Counted from the first letter of the stretch, positions 15,844-24,523 are shown. The stretch: DNA of 56,635 nt from Acidobacteriota bacterium (GCA_903970255.1 CAJCHM010000068.1:1-56635), one strand, 5' to 3'. The notes: generated by a model not told the origin, from the sequence alone. Program-made: numbers and translations.

Positions 15844-16889
15844 TGAAATCCCCCCTTATTACTACAATTATTCCCACTTATCGACGCCCAAATCGCTTAA
15901 AAAATGCTATTCAAAGTGTTTTAAATCAGACGTATCCCCATTTTCAAGTTTGGATCTATGATAATGCATCCCAAGATGATACTGCTGCTGTGGTTGCTCA
16001 GTTTTGTCAAGCAGATCATCGAGTGAAGTACCATTGCCATGAAAACAACGTTGGTCCTGCAAGAAATTTTGAATATGGTCTTTCAAAAGTAGAGACTCCA
16101 TTTTTCTCTTTTCTCTCTGACGATGATTATTTGATCCCTGAATTTTACGAAACGGCGCTTGAAGGATTGGAGCGTTATCCAGATGCGGGATTTTTCTCGG
16201 GAGCTGTGATCGATGTGAATGAGAATCATAAAATCATTGATGTCGTTTTAACCCGATGGAACGATTGTGAATATTACCCCTGCCCGCAAGGTTTTTTAGA
16301 GATCATTGGCAAATATTCCAATTGGATAGGAACTCTATTTCGGAAGGATGTGATCCAAAAAAATGGCTCCATTGATTGTAGACTCAAAACAATTGATATC
16401 GATTATGTATTGCGTGCGGCGCAACACTTTCCGTTTATCATCTCAAAAAAACCTGTCGCTGTTTTTGTACAGCATGCATTATCCTATTCCCATGCTCATG
16501 GTTTGAAGTTAATCTGGCCGGGTTGGGATATCATGATATTAAAGATCAGAGATAGTCCCATTCTCTCTTCGGAGGTGAAGGCGATTGCGGAAAAAAAACT
16601 CCGCGCTGACTTGTTAAAATTATTAACAATGAATGCTTTACTCAGTCTAAAAAACAAAGATTTTAAGCAAGTTGATGCGATTGTGGATGTTTATACAAAA
16701 ATGGATCAGAAAGGTGTACAGATAACCCTCATCCATGCCCTAGCTAACCTGTGCAAATCGATCCCACTGTTTCACAGCTTGGTATTGTCACTTGTGCCTT
16801 TGCGGCGAGTATGGAATTGGAGGTGGTGGTTAAAAAGAGCGCGTTTGCGATTGAAGTACAAAAAATTTATAAACCCTACAATCCTTTAA
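15843..16889 (+). CDS. Family 2 glycosyltransferase, 3' end at a palindromic element
   Basis: 348 residues from the ATG at 15843 that shares a base with the upstream stop codon. ITTIIPTYRRP, YDNASQDDT and SDDDYLIPEFYETALEG match the paralogue at 4349-5443 closely. The stop codon TAA is the second to fourth base of palindromic element family 1 (starts at 16886), so the native C-terminus may have been cut: the protein is 16 residues shorter than its paralogue and ends in a basic tail. It closes the operon that starts at 9188. Confidence 0.88.
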   Translation: MKSPLITTIIPTYRRPNRLKNAIQSVLNQTYPHFQVWIYDNASQDDTAAVVAQFCQADHRVKYHCHENNVGPARNFEYGLSKVETPFFSFLSDDDYLIPEFYETALEGLERYPDAGFFSGAVIDVNENHKIIDVVLTRWNDCEYYPCPQGFLEIIGKYSNWIGTLFRKDVIQKNGSIDCRLKTIDIDYVLRAAQHFPFIISKKPVAVFVQHALSYSHAHGLKLIWPGWDIMILKIRDSPILSSEVKAIAEKKLRADLLKLLTMNALLSLKNKDFKQVDAIVDVYTKMDQKGVQITLIHALANLCKSIPLFHSLVLSLVPLRRVWNWRWWLKRARLRLKYKKFINPTIL

Positions 16890-17052
16890 CTGGAGTTTGG
16901 ACTAAATTTGGCCTGCAGATGACGGCTGCGACTTCATCAGATCTAACTTCCTCCTCATCAATAGCTAGCGCTATTGACTTCGTCGCTCAGTTAGATCTGA
17001 TTTTGTCTCGCACGTCCCTGCAGGCCAAATTTAGTCCAAACTCCAGTTTTAA
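16886..17052. repeat. Palindromic element family 1, copy B (167 bp)
   Basis: Same length as copy A at 21-187 and nearly identical to its reverse complement. Terminal arms actggagtttggactaaatt and their mirror, central palindrome aatagctagcgctatt, TTAA at both ends. It lies between two convergent genes, supplies the stop codon of the left one, and ends 14 bp from the stop of the right one. Confidence 0.92.
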
Positions 17053-17066
17053 CCACCGTCCTACGT

Positions 17067-17777
17067 TCATCTTTTCAAAATGACGGCAACGCTATCATAA
17101 AAATGGATCGATTCGACCTCTTTCCGGTAGATATTGAGTTGTTTCACAGTGGAATAAGGCAAATTCTGATGGCTGGCCTTTGTCGTGGTAGCTCCAACAA
17201 AGTTCACATCATCGATTAATGATTTGAGAAAATTGATGGTCGAATGCGCTCCACCGCCTCCAAAAGTTGGCCAATAGGAGGTGTGTAAATCCTCGATGAT
17301 ATACATCCCACCGCTTTTGACATGGGGAAAAAGAGTGACAAAGCTTGTGATTTGCTGATTCATCGTATGCCCTCCATCATCGAGAATGACATCAAAGTTT
17401 CCCCCTGTTGATTCGATGAGCACCTTTAAGTCTTGCGGGTTTTCCTGGTTACAGAGGTGATAATGGGAGCGATCAGACTGGTATTTGAGTGCATCAAAGG
17501 TAATATCCACGAAATGCAGATCTGCTTTTTTTAAATACTTTTCCCACATTTTTACGCTCGATCCTTCATAGATCCCAATTTCTAGAAATTTGATCGGTTT
17601 ATCTATTAGGGGAGCAAAATACTTCGCATAGACTTGAGTGTAATTGTGGTAGTTTGATCCCTTATCAGCGCCAGAATCTAACGCAATAGCATCCAAATAG
17701 CGATACTGTTCCTCAGAGGCTTCCATAGCATGTCCACAACTAAATATGAGTAAAATCAAGGAGAAAAAAATTTTCAT
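17067..17777 (-). CDS. Class I SAM methyltransferase with N-terminal export-like signal
   Basis: 236 residues. Residues 1-17 form a signal-peptide-like start (MKIFFSLILLIFSCGHA). The body has the SAM-binding motif LEIGIYEGSS (65-74) and DDGGHT (133-138), the pattern of macrocin/mycinamicin-type sugar O-methyltransferases. These need divalent metal and SAM, which is cytoplasmic, so the apparent signal is puzzling. It may be a membrane anchor, or the protein may be a secreted effector acting in the host. It lies beside the sugar cluster but points towards it. Confidence 0.8.
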   Translation of the reverse strand: MKIFFSLILLIFSCGHAMEASEEQYRYLDAIALDSGADKGSNYHNYTQVYAKYFAPLIDKPIKFLEIGIYEGSSVKMWEKYLKKADLHFVDITFDALKYQSDRSHYHLCNQENPQDLKVLIESTGGNFDVILDDGGHTMNQQITSFVTLFPHVKSGGMYIIEDLHTSYWPTFGGGGAHSTINFLKSLIDDVNFVGATTTKASHQNLPYSTVKQLNIYRKEVESIHFYDSVAVILKR

Positions 17778-17808
17778 AGCACCTCTTGTTTTCAGTGTCG
17801 ACTCTAAA

Positions 17809-17972
17809 GAGGGAATTGGATAAGTCCATTTGGGGCCAAATTTGCGCTTTTGATGCTGAGTTGGCTTTTCGCGGGATTTCTAAGGCCCAGTGGGTTATGT
17901 GGTCCCACGCAAAGCCAAATCAGCATCAAAATCATCAAATTTTCCTTGCAAAGCAACTTATGCAATTCCCTC
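17809..17972. repeat. Long imperfect palindrome (164 bp), family 4
   Basis: The ends gagggaattggataag and the mirror of gagggaattgcataag pair. Inner segments CTTTTGATGCTGAGTTGGCTTT and ATTTTGATGCTGATTTGGCTTT (mirror) continue the match nearly to the centre. It sits between two minus-strand genes, in the leader of the methyltransferase gene at 17067. No second copy was found in this window. Confidence 0.85.
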
Positions 17973-17985
17973 TAAATGCAGGTTT

Positions 17986-18990
17986 TTACTGATAAATGTT
18001 AAAGGCAATAACGCCGCTTGCAAATTCTACCGTGTTGCGCCCGGCAACAGTAAACCATGCGCCAGCGATGATGCCGTAATTGTTGCTCCAGTTATATTCG
18101 ATGGCAGGGGCTAAGCTAAAAGATTCAGAGGAAGGTCCTCCGACACTATTGGGGATGCCGCCTGTAGAGCCCTTACGTCCTTTGAACCTAGTTTTATTGC
18201 TATGCACGTATTGGATGTCTCCAGCAATGACCCAGTTCTGACTCAACGAAACTTCGTATCCAAGCTGCACTTGGAGTGATTGTCCTGGAAAGACAGTTCC
18301 ACGAGTATGGTGTCCTCCGCCATAGGCGTTGTAACCTTTCACGTGGACAGGTGTGGGGAATGCATATTGAATGTTAAAGCGCGGGGCAAAGAAAATGTGG
18401 CCTCCCCACCAAAAAAGATGAGACATTACGATCGCAACACTTGGAGTCCAGCTTCCAAATCCTCCACTATCGGTGGTTTGGGATTTTGGGTTGAGTTTTT
18501 GATATTTGCCAATAGGCATGTTGGCACGGATGGCAAGCTTGGTGGTCGGCCACCATTGCCTTTTTTTAAATTTCCATAATTGGTAGTCGAAACCTAGATT
18601 TAGGTCATTGAGGACCCAGTGGGAGGCCTTTTCTGTGTGATTCCACGCCCAGGAAGGATTGAATACAATGTCGAATTGGCAAGGCAGGCCAAACTGCAAC
18701 GATACTTGTGTGTTGATGTTATAGAATTTGGGTGTCCCATGAGAATTCCAATGACTATTGTAGATCCCATAGTTAGTCGTAGCGTATTGATAAGGTTCTA
18801 TGTTGTAGTGGCCATCAGGGATAACGTTCCCTGCAGGTGTCAGGAGGGGGCCTGTAAACCAGGGGCTGGGCATTTCTTGTTCCACAGGTTGAGAGGGAGG
18901 GAGATTAGCCGAAAGAGAGGTAGAAAAATGGAGCACACATGTTGTCAGCAGAAATAACGCGACTGGCGATTTGCTATGGGGATGAAACAT
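17986..18990 (-). CDS. Outer membrane beta-barrel protein (MetA-like)
   Basis: 334 residues. The signal peptide ends near SLSA/NLPP. The rest alternates hydrophobic and polar residues with many Trp, Tyr and Gly (WWPTTKLAIRANMPIGKYQ; FSLAPAIEYNWSNNYGI) and ends in an aromatic-rich strand, as in barrels of the phenol-degradation MetA-like transporter family. It is expected to form an outer membrane pore. GAGGAG stands 8 bp before the ATG. The exact substrate is unknown. Confidence 0.7.
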   Translation of the reverse strand: MFHPHSKSPVALFLLTTCVLHFSTSLSANLPPSQPVEQEMPSPWFTGPLLTPAGNVIPDGHYNIEPYQYATTNYGIYNSHWNSHGTPKFYNINTQVSLQFGLPCQFDIVFNPSWAWNHTEKASHWVLNDLNLGFDYQLWKFKKRQWWPTTKLAIRANMPIGKYQKLNPKSQTTDSGGFGSWTPSVAIVMSHLFWWGGHIFFAPRFNIQYAFPTPVHVKGYNAYGGGHHTRGTVFPGQSLQVQLGYEVSLSQNWVIAGDIQYVHSNKTRFKGRKGSTGGIPNSVGGPSSESFSLAPAIEYNWSNNYGIIAGAWFTVAGRNTVEFASGVIAFNIYQ

Positions 18991-19413
18991 AAATAGAACT
19001 CCTCTAGAAGAAAAATTTTAGAGATTCAATCTAAGCGTTCGTCGTTTTTTTTTAAACATGAAAAACGTCCAGAAAACTATTTTGAGAATATGATTAAAAG
19101 ATGTAGATTGGTTAGATTGGAACGGGGCGCTTTTCCCGGATAGCGTTCCCCAGGCACCGGGAATTTTGTAATGGTGGCATATTCAACCCTAGCCTTACAA
19201 AATTCCCCCTGCCTCCGGGCGCTATCTAGAAAAATCGCCCCGCTCCAATGGCTAAAGTCCAGGATAACAAACGCAGCCGCGAAATTCGAATGAAAATAAC
19301 ACGGGTTCAGGCAAAATCTGCCGCGCTTGAAAGGATCAAGTTAGCGTGATACCCAACATAAAAACTGCCAACACCTTACAGGATGTTATTTAAGAGTTAA
19401 CAGGGAAAAATTT
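18991..19413. other. Intergenic region with palindromic element
   Basis: 423 bp between divergent genes. It contains the family 2 palindrome (19117-19262) and no visible gene. Promoters for both flanking genes must lie here, but no clear hexamer pair could be chosen. Confidence 0.6.
19117..19262. repeat. Palindromic element family 2, copy B
   Basis: An inverted repeat of about 146 bp. The right end CGCCCCGCTCCAATGGCTAA plus AGTCCAG is identical to the family 2 arm; the left end has diverged (ttggaacggggcgctttt). The inner arms ggaattttgtaa and ttacaaaattcc extend the stem around a loop of about 25 bp. Confidence 0.85.
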
Positions 19414-20499
19414 ATGAATCATTTTTGTCGTCGCCTTCTGGGATTGCTTTTTTCGTGTATTTGCATTTTCTTATTAGCGTGTGCTTGCTCAAATGATGCA
19501 AGTAACGCTTTTCAATGGATGGATGAACGGATTGCGCTAGATTTGGCAGCTACCTCTGGAATTACACCGGAACAGATGAACAGAACCGAGCAGCTGCTCA
19601 GAGACAGAGGGATTGCGTTTACAAGGATTCAAGTTGTGAATGGGGCAGTGACTTTTATCAACCCTTCGTTTGCGCCGGTATATCAAATCAGGCAGGAAGG
19701 GTACAGACGCCTGTTTAAAACGCTATTGGAGAGTTACAATCTTCCCAACGTTGATTTCATCGTTGCCTTGGATGATGCATTTGATGACAACGTGGTTAGG
19801 GAAGATGATTTTGCTCCCGTATTTTGCATTGCAAAACTCAAATCGCAATCTCGGGTCGTTTCAATTCCAGAGGCATATGATTATCCTCAATGGGACGATC
19901 TATATGCAAAGGTGCGCATTGCAGATTCCAAGTTATCTTGGAAAGATAAGGTAGGAATTGCTTTTTGGAGGGGAAGTACAACAGGAGGGATGTTTAATGC
20001 TGAGAACTGGAGAGACTTTTTGCGCTCAAGGATCGTGTTAACATCGAAACATTTTCCTCAACTCCTCGATTGTGCCTTGACGCAGGTAGTTCAGTCAACT
20101 CCTGATGTCGAGGAGATCATGAGAAATGATGGTCTATTGGGAAACCCCATGAGCCCCCCCTCACAGGTTAAATATAAATATTTGATTTGTGCAAATGGGA
20201 ATTCATTTCCGGGCTCTCTCAAATGGCAGTTATTTTCAGGGTCTGTGGTCCTAAGAAATGAATCGGAGTGGATACAGTGGTTTGAAGAAGCACTTTTGCC
20301 AAATAAGCATTATATCCCTTACAAATCCGACTGCTCAGACCTTGTTAAAAAAGTGCAGTGGCTAATACAAAACGACGGAACTGCGAAGCAAATTGCAAAG
20401 GAAGCCAAGAAATTTGCCCGGCAAAACCTCACTTCAAAAAGCGTTGAGTTGTATGTTTATAAGCTTCTTACAGCTTATTCCCAATTGCAGAGGAGGTAA
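19414..20499 (+). CDS. GT90 (CAP10-like) glycosyltransferase with lipoprotein signal
   Basis: 361 residues. The N-terminus is a lipoprotein signal with FLLAC (cysteine 23). The body carries CAP10/LpsA features: KVGIAFWRGSTTGG, YKYLICANGNSFPGSLKWQL, SVVLRNESEWIQWFEE and a late Y.PYKSDCSDL. GT90 enzymes are xylosyl/glucosyltransferases in fungi and animals (CAP10, POGLUT) and LPS transferases in some bacteria. A lipid anchor would place this one on the outer face of the inner membrane or in the outer membrane, away from nucleotide sugars. It may be exported to the host or simply membrane-tethered. Confidence 0.85.
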   Translation: MNHFCRRLLGLLFSCICIFLLACACSNDASNAFQWMDERIALDLAATSGITPEQMNRTEQLLRDRGIAFTRIQVVNGAVTFINPSFAPVYQIRQEGYRRLFKTLLESYNLPNVDFIVALDDAFDDNVVREDDFAPVFCIAKLKSQSRVVSIPEAYDYPQWDDLYAKVRIADSKLSWKDKVGIAFWRGSTTGGMFNAENWRDFLRSRIVLTSKHFPQLLDCALTQVVQSTPDVEEIMRNDGLLGNPMSPPSQVKYKYLICANGNSFPGSLKWQLFSGSVVLRNESEWIQWFEEALLPNKHYIPYKSDCSDLVKKVQWLIQNDGTAKQIAKEAKKFARQNLTSKSVELYVYKLLTAYSQLQRR

Positions 20500-20837
20500 G
20501 TTGCTGTGTTTAAATTTACAGGGCAAAATTGCAAACCGCTTTCTGGGCCATGTTCACCTTTACAGTCAGTTTTCGGCCGGCTGCAAGGCACCCATCTGCT
20601 GTATTTTTCTTCTCGGAAATAGCTGGCGCTATTCCCTTGTCAAAACTACAGCATCTGGGGCCTTTCGCTTGGCCGAAATTCTGCCCGTAAAGGTGAAGAT
20701 GGCTCATAAAAAATGGTTTACAATACTCTAAGTCTTTAAATTGCTGAGACTTAGATATCGAAAGTGGATTGGGGCTGAGAGTTCACTCAGCCCTGCAAAC
20801 GATAGGCTTTAAGCCTGAGACCACCGTTTGTCATTTA
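20500..20837. other. Convergent intergenic region with palindromes
   Basis: 338 bp between two convergent genes. It is nearly filled by the 197-bp palindrome at 20528-20724 and a separate hairpin at 20772-20793 (gggctgag/ctcagccc). No gene is visible. Confidence 0.65.
20528..20724. repeat. Long imperfect palindrome (197 bp), family 3
   Basis: attgcaaacc at the left pairs with ggtttacaat at the right. The arms continue through TTCACCTTTAC, TTTCGGCC and CATCTGCTGTA with their mirrors. The centre is aatagctggcgctatt, close to the core aatagctagcgctatt of family 1, which suggests a common origin or shared structural need. Confidence 0.85.
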
Positions 20838-22022
20838 CTAGGCGATCTGAATGCAGATCTCAACGAGCGCAAACAGAATTAGAATAGCAAGGAAGGTTTT
20901 ACCCCCTGGTAGCTGTGGATTGCGCTCTTCTTTCTTAATGTATCTGCCGACCCATACCATGATGGGCGGGAAAAGGCCAAAGAGGATGGCGCAGCTAAAT
21001 CCGCCTGCATAGCCCAGGGCGGTGATGAAAATGTGGGGATAGGTCATTGCGACAATGGTCGGTGGTGCAAAGACTGCAAGGCAAAGAATCACCTTTTTGA
21101 TCCCTTTCTTTTGGACCTTGAGACCATCTGCCAAAAAGTCGAGGTAAGCCAAAGCCAGCGCAATATAGGATGCTGTCATAGTAAAGAATGCAAACGATTT
21201 TCCAATTGCAAAAAGGAGGGGGCTGCCAACTAGTTCTTTGAGTGGCATGATGGCATTCCATCCCTTTTTGGCAGCCTCAGTTAAGCCGTGTGGACCATCA
21301 GCAGGGACGATCCCTAAGATGAGAAATTCCCAAACGAGGTAGACAACAAGCGGGATGCTTGTCCCTAAGATGATCGATAGGCGCACCTTTTTAACATTTC
21401 GGTCCATGTAGGTCATTAATGTCGGTATGATGACCTGAAAGGTAAATGCCGTGAACAATACAGGGAGAGCAAGCCATGCTTTTGACCAGTCCGAGCGTGC
21501 AAGCAGGCTGGGCTGAACGTGGTCATAAGAAACGGCGATGAAGAGGAGATAGGAGATCGTCACCCCTGCCATCAAAGTGATGTTAAGTCTGTCGACCCAT
21601 CGAGTTCCAAGATAAACCACAGGGGAGAAGATCACCACATAGATCACCATTGCAAGCCAATCGGAGATAGCGAAGCCGGAGATTTCTCTGAGAACAGCTC
21701 CTCCTCCGACCACATGCGCAATCATTACTGTGACAAAAAGAAAAAGATAAACCACCCAGCAGACGTTTTTACCCAATGGACCTAAGAGGCGATGCGCCAT
21801 TGTGATCAGGTTCGCATCTTTTGGCATCCAGGAGCATACTTCCAAAAGCAGAAGTCCGGTGCTGAGCATAAAAAGCCAGCAGAGTAAATAAATGGCTGCC
21901 GCAGGGAAGAATCCGCCCTCTCCTGTTGCGATAGGAAGTGCGAGCATCCCAACCCCGACCATAGTTCCGGCGATAAGTAAGGTGCCTCCGAAGACGTGAC
22001 CCAATGAGTGAAAAATACGCAT
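20838..22022 (-). CDS. tyrP: Aromatic amino acid permease (TyrP/HAAAP family)
   Basis: 394 residues with about eleven membrane helices. The first helix has GTLLIAGTMVGVGMLALP, the unwound substrate-binding segment of the hydroxy/aromatic amino acid permease family. Chlamydiae carry one or more TyrP-type proton symporters to take up tyrosine or tryptophan from the host. It is transcribed divergently from rmlC. A hairpin lies 45 bp beyond its stop codon. Confidence 0.92.
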   Translation of the reverse strand: MRIFHSLGHVFGGTLLIAGTMVGVGMLALPIATGEGGFFPAAAIYLLCWLFMLSTGLLLLEVCSWMPKDANLITMAHRLLGPLGKNVCWVVYLFLFVTVMIAHVVGGGAVLREISGFAISDWLAMVIYVVIFSPVVYLGTRWVDRLNITLMAGVTISYLLFIAVSYDHVQPSLLARSDWSKAWLALPVLFTAFTFQVIIPTLMTYMDRNVKKVRLSIILGTSIPLVVYLVWEFLILGIVPADGPHGLTEAAKKGWNAIMPLKELVGSPLLFAIGKSFAFFTMTASYIALALAYLDFLADGLKVQKKGIKKVILCLAVFAPPTIVAMTYPHIFITALGYAGGFSCAILFGLFPPIMVWVGRYIKKEERNPQLPGGKTFLAILILFALVEICIQIA

Positions 22023-22144
22023 AGCTATCTCTTATAAAAAAATAAATCGGTTGTGTTATGGAACGTACAGGGAAGGATATAGTTTATGGAGATAAAAAGG
22101 CAAGAAAAGTGTATTATTTAAAATCTACTGTCCAAGGAGAAGAT

Positions 22145-22678
22145 ATGCAGGCCGAAAATTTAAGTCTCGAAGGGTTGAAAAAAATTCGCCCAAAGATTTT
22201 TTTTGATGATCGCGGTTTTTTTAGGGAAACCTTTCGCAAAAACCTGTATCAAAATTTAGGCATTATCGATGATTTCGTGCAGGACAACCACTCTTTTTCC
22301 AAAAGGGGGACGATTCGGGGAATGCATTTTCAGCGCTTCCCGGGCCAAGCTAAACTTGTCACTGTAATGGAAGGGGAAATTTTTGATGTGGTTGTCGACA
22401 TGCGCAAAACCAGCTCTACCTTTGGTCAATGGGAGGGGATCTATTTGAACGCTGCCTCAGGAGATCAGCTCTATGTGCCGGTTGGCTTTGCTCATGGCTT
22501 CTGCGCGATGAGCGAGCAAGTTCATGTCTGCTATAAGGTCAGCACTGTTTATGATCCGGAGCAAGAGTGTAGTTTTCGCTTTGATGACCCAGATGTCGGG
22601 ATTGTCTGGCCTATTGAACACCCTGTTCTTTCAGAAAGAGATCGCCTCTGTCCATTGTTCAAGGAGGCTATCCAATGA
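22145..22678 (+). CDS. rmlC: dTDP-4-dehydrorhamnose 3,5-epimerase
   Basis: 177 residues from the ATG at 22145, chosen because AAGGAG stands 6 bp upstream and the length fits the family; a reading from 22058 would add 29 unrelated residues. Catalytic H61 (RGMHFQ), K70 and Y130 are present. It converts dTDP-4-keto-6-deoxyglucose to the L-lyxo form in rhamnose synthesis. rmlD follows with a 4-bp overlap and rmlB after that, but rmlA is not in the window. Confidence 0.93.
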   Translation: MQAENLSLEGLKKIRPKIFFDDRGFFRETFRKNLYQNLGIIDDFVQDNHSFSKRGTIRGMHFQRFPGQAKLVTVMEGEIFDVVVDMRKTSSTFGQWEGIYLNAASGDQLYVPVGFAHGFCAMSEQVHVCYKVSTVYDPEQECSFRFDDPDVGIVWPIEHPVLSERDRLCPLFKEAIQ

Positions 22679-23529
22679 GAATTTGGATAACGGGCAGTAG
22701 GGGGATGCTGGGATCTGCGATCTTAAGTTACTGCCAAAATCATCGGATAGAGGTCTCTTCCACAGATCGTCAATCGGCAGATGTGTGTCATTTAGATCCG
22801 CTCTACGACCATGTCTCAAAATACAAGCCGACGCACGTGATCAATTGTGCAGCTTACACCGATGTCGATGGAGCAGAGAAGAACCCGGCTCTAGCTTTTG
22901 CAGTGAATGCAGAAGGAGCTGCAAATATGGCTTTAGTTGCCAAAAAATGTGGCGCGCGCCTGATCCACATTTCGACCGATTATGTTTTTAATGGATTGGG
23001 TACAACCCCTTATTGCGAAGAGGACTCTTGCGCTCCTTTGAATGTCTATGGAATGAGCAAGTGGGAAGGAGAAAAGAGGGTTTTGGACATTTTTCCTAAA
23101 GCTTGCATTCTGCGCAGCTCATGGCTGTTTGGATCCAAGGGAAAAAATATGATTTCCTCTTTGTTGCATCTGTTTGGGGAAAGGGGGCAGTTGGAAGTGG
23201 TCTACGATCAAAGGGGTAAGCCAACGTATTGCGATGATCTGGTAAAAGCTGTGATCTCTCTTTTAGATTTTGAGGGAATCATCCACTTTTCCAATGAAGG
23301 GGAGGCATCTCGGTATCACATCGCTCTAGATCTTTTAGAGGCAGTTCAGTCAGCAGGAATTGCAGTAAAATGCCAAAAAATCGTTCCTGTTCCAAGCACA
23401 CAGTTTGCAACCTTAGCTCCCAGGCCAATGTATAGCGTGCTCGACACAAATAAATACACCCGTCTAACATCGAACAAACCACGTCCCTGGAAAGAGACAC
23501 TAATTGAGTTTTTGAGCAATGGAATTTAA
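22675..23529 (+). CDS. rmlD: dTDP-4-dehydrorhamnose reductase
   Basis: 284 residues with the NADPH motif GSRGMLG (7-13), STDYVF (99-104) and the YGMSK active site (Y125, K129). It reduces the RmlC product to dTDP-L-rhamnose. It overlaps rmlC by 4 bp (ATGA) and rmlB by 11 bp, so all three are co-translated. Confidence 0.94.
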   Translation: MRIWITGSRGMLGSAILSYCQNHRIEVSSTDRQSADVCHLDPLYDHVSKYKPTHVINCAAYTDVDGAEKNPALAFAVNAEGAANMALVAKKCGARLIHISTDYVFNGLGTTPYCEEDSCAPLNVYGMSKWEGEKRVLDIFPKACILRSSWLFGSKGKNMISSLLHLFGERGQLEVVYDQRGKPTYCDDLVKAVISLLDFEGIIHFSNEGEASRYHIALDLLEAVQSAGIAVKCQKIVPVPSTQFATLAPRPMYSVLDTNKYTRLTSNKPRPWKETLIEFLSNGI

Positions 23530-24523
23530 ATTTAAACGTTTTCTAGTTACAGGCGGTGCAGGATTCATCGGGTCATCATTCATCCGTTATGGGCTGCAGA
23601 ATATTTTGGGATGTGAAAAAATCATCAACCTCGATCTTTTGACCTATGCTGCGAATTTAAAGAATCTTGTCCCTATTGAAAGGGATCCTCGCTATTTCTT
23701 TGTTCAAGGAGATATTTGTGATGAGGCGCTGGTTGAGAAACTCTGTCTTGATCATCAAATCGATGCCATTGTCCATTTTGCTGCGATGAGCCATGTCGAT
23801 CGAAGCATAGCTGATCCTAAGGCATTTTATGAGACAAATGTGGGTGGGACCCTAAGGCTGCTTGAGGTGGTTAGGCGATCGCCCCAGATTCATTTTCACC
23901 ACATTTCCACAGATGAGGTCTATGGATCATTGAGCCAAGAGGGGCACTTTACAGAAAATTCTCCATACCGACCTAACTCCCCCTATGCCGCTTCTAAAGC
24001 AGCATCCGATCATTTTGTGCGCGCCTACGCACATACTTATGGATTATCGACAACCGTTTCCCATTGCACAAATAATTACGGACCTTGCCAACATGTGGAG
24101 AAATTCATCCCTCACATGATCTATGGCTGCTATCACAGAAAACCTCTACCTATTTACGGCAATGGAGTGAATAGGCGCGATTGGATTTTTGTCGATGATC
24201 ACAGTCAAGCGGTGTGGTTGATCTTGGAAAGAGGTAAAAGAGGCGAGGTTTATGATATCGGAGGTGGGGCTGAGCTCAAAAACATCGATTTGCTCCATAC
24301 TCTCATTCAAGCATTTGCTGAGGCAAAACAGGAAGATCCCCGGGAGCTTTCCTCTTTGGTGACCTTCATCGCAGATCGTCCCGGTCACGATTTTCGCTAT
24401 GCCATCGACTGTAGCAAGATCCACCAAGAACTGGGGTGGAGACCTTCTCATACAATCTCTACAGGAATCCACAAAACAATAGGCTGGTACCTAGAAAATC
24501 CAGATCGATTGCATTGGGTGTAA
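23519..24523 (+). CDS. rmlB: dTDP-glucose 4,6-dehydratase
   Basis: 334 residues. NAD motif TGGAGFIG (11-18), catalytic D132 and E133 in STDEVYG, and Y156/K160 in YAASK are all as in RmlB. It makes dTDP-4-keto-6-deoxyglucose. That intermediate serves rhamnose synthesis here and could also feed the ketoisomerase and aminotransferase at 9188-12184. It closes the rmlCDB unit. Confidence 0.95.
   Translation: MEFKFKRFLVTGGAGFIGSSFIRYGLQNILGCEKIINLDLLTYAANLKNLVPIERDPRYFFVQGDICDEALVEKLCLDHQIDAIVHFAAMSHVDRSIADPKAFYETNVGGTLRLLEVVRRSPQIHFHHISTDEVYGSLSQEGHFTENSPYRPNSPYAASKAASDHFVRAYAHTYGLSTTVSHCTNNYGPCQHVEKFIPHMIYGCYHRKPLPIYGNGVNRRDWIFVDDHSQAVWLILERGKRGEVYDIGGGAELKNIDLLHTLIQAFAEAKQEDPRELSSLVTFIADRPGHDFRYAIDCSKIHQELGWRPSHTISTGIHKTIGWYLENPDRLHWV

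Noticed and set aside
16751-17083. 110-codon open frame over the family 1 palindrome
   Set aside because: It starts inside the glycosyltransferase gene in another frame and only stays open because the palindrome lacks stops.
17786-17992. 68-codon open frame between two minus-strand genes
   Set aside because: It is a reading through the 164-bp palindrome; no start signal and no homology.
22058-22144. Extended N-terminus of RmlC
   Set aside because: The 29 extra residues are not family-like, and AAGGAG with good spacing marks the ATG at 22145.
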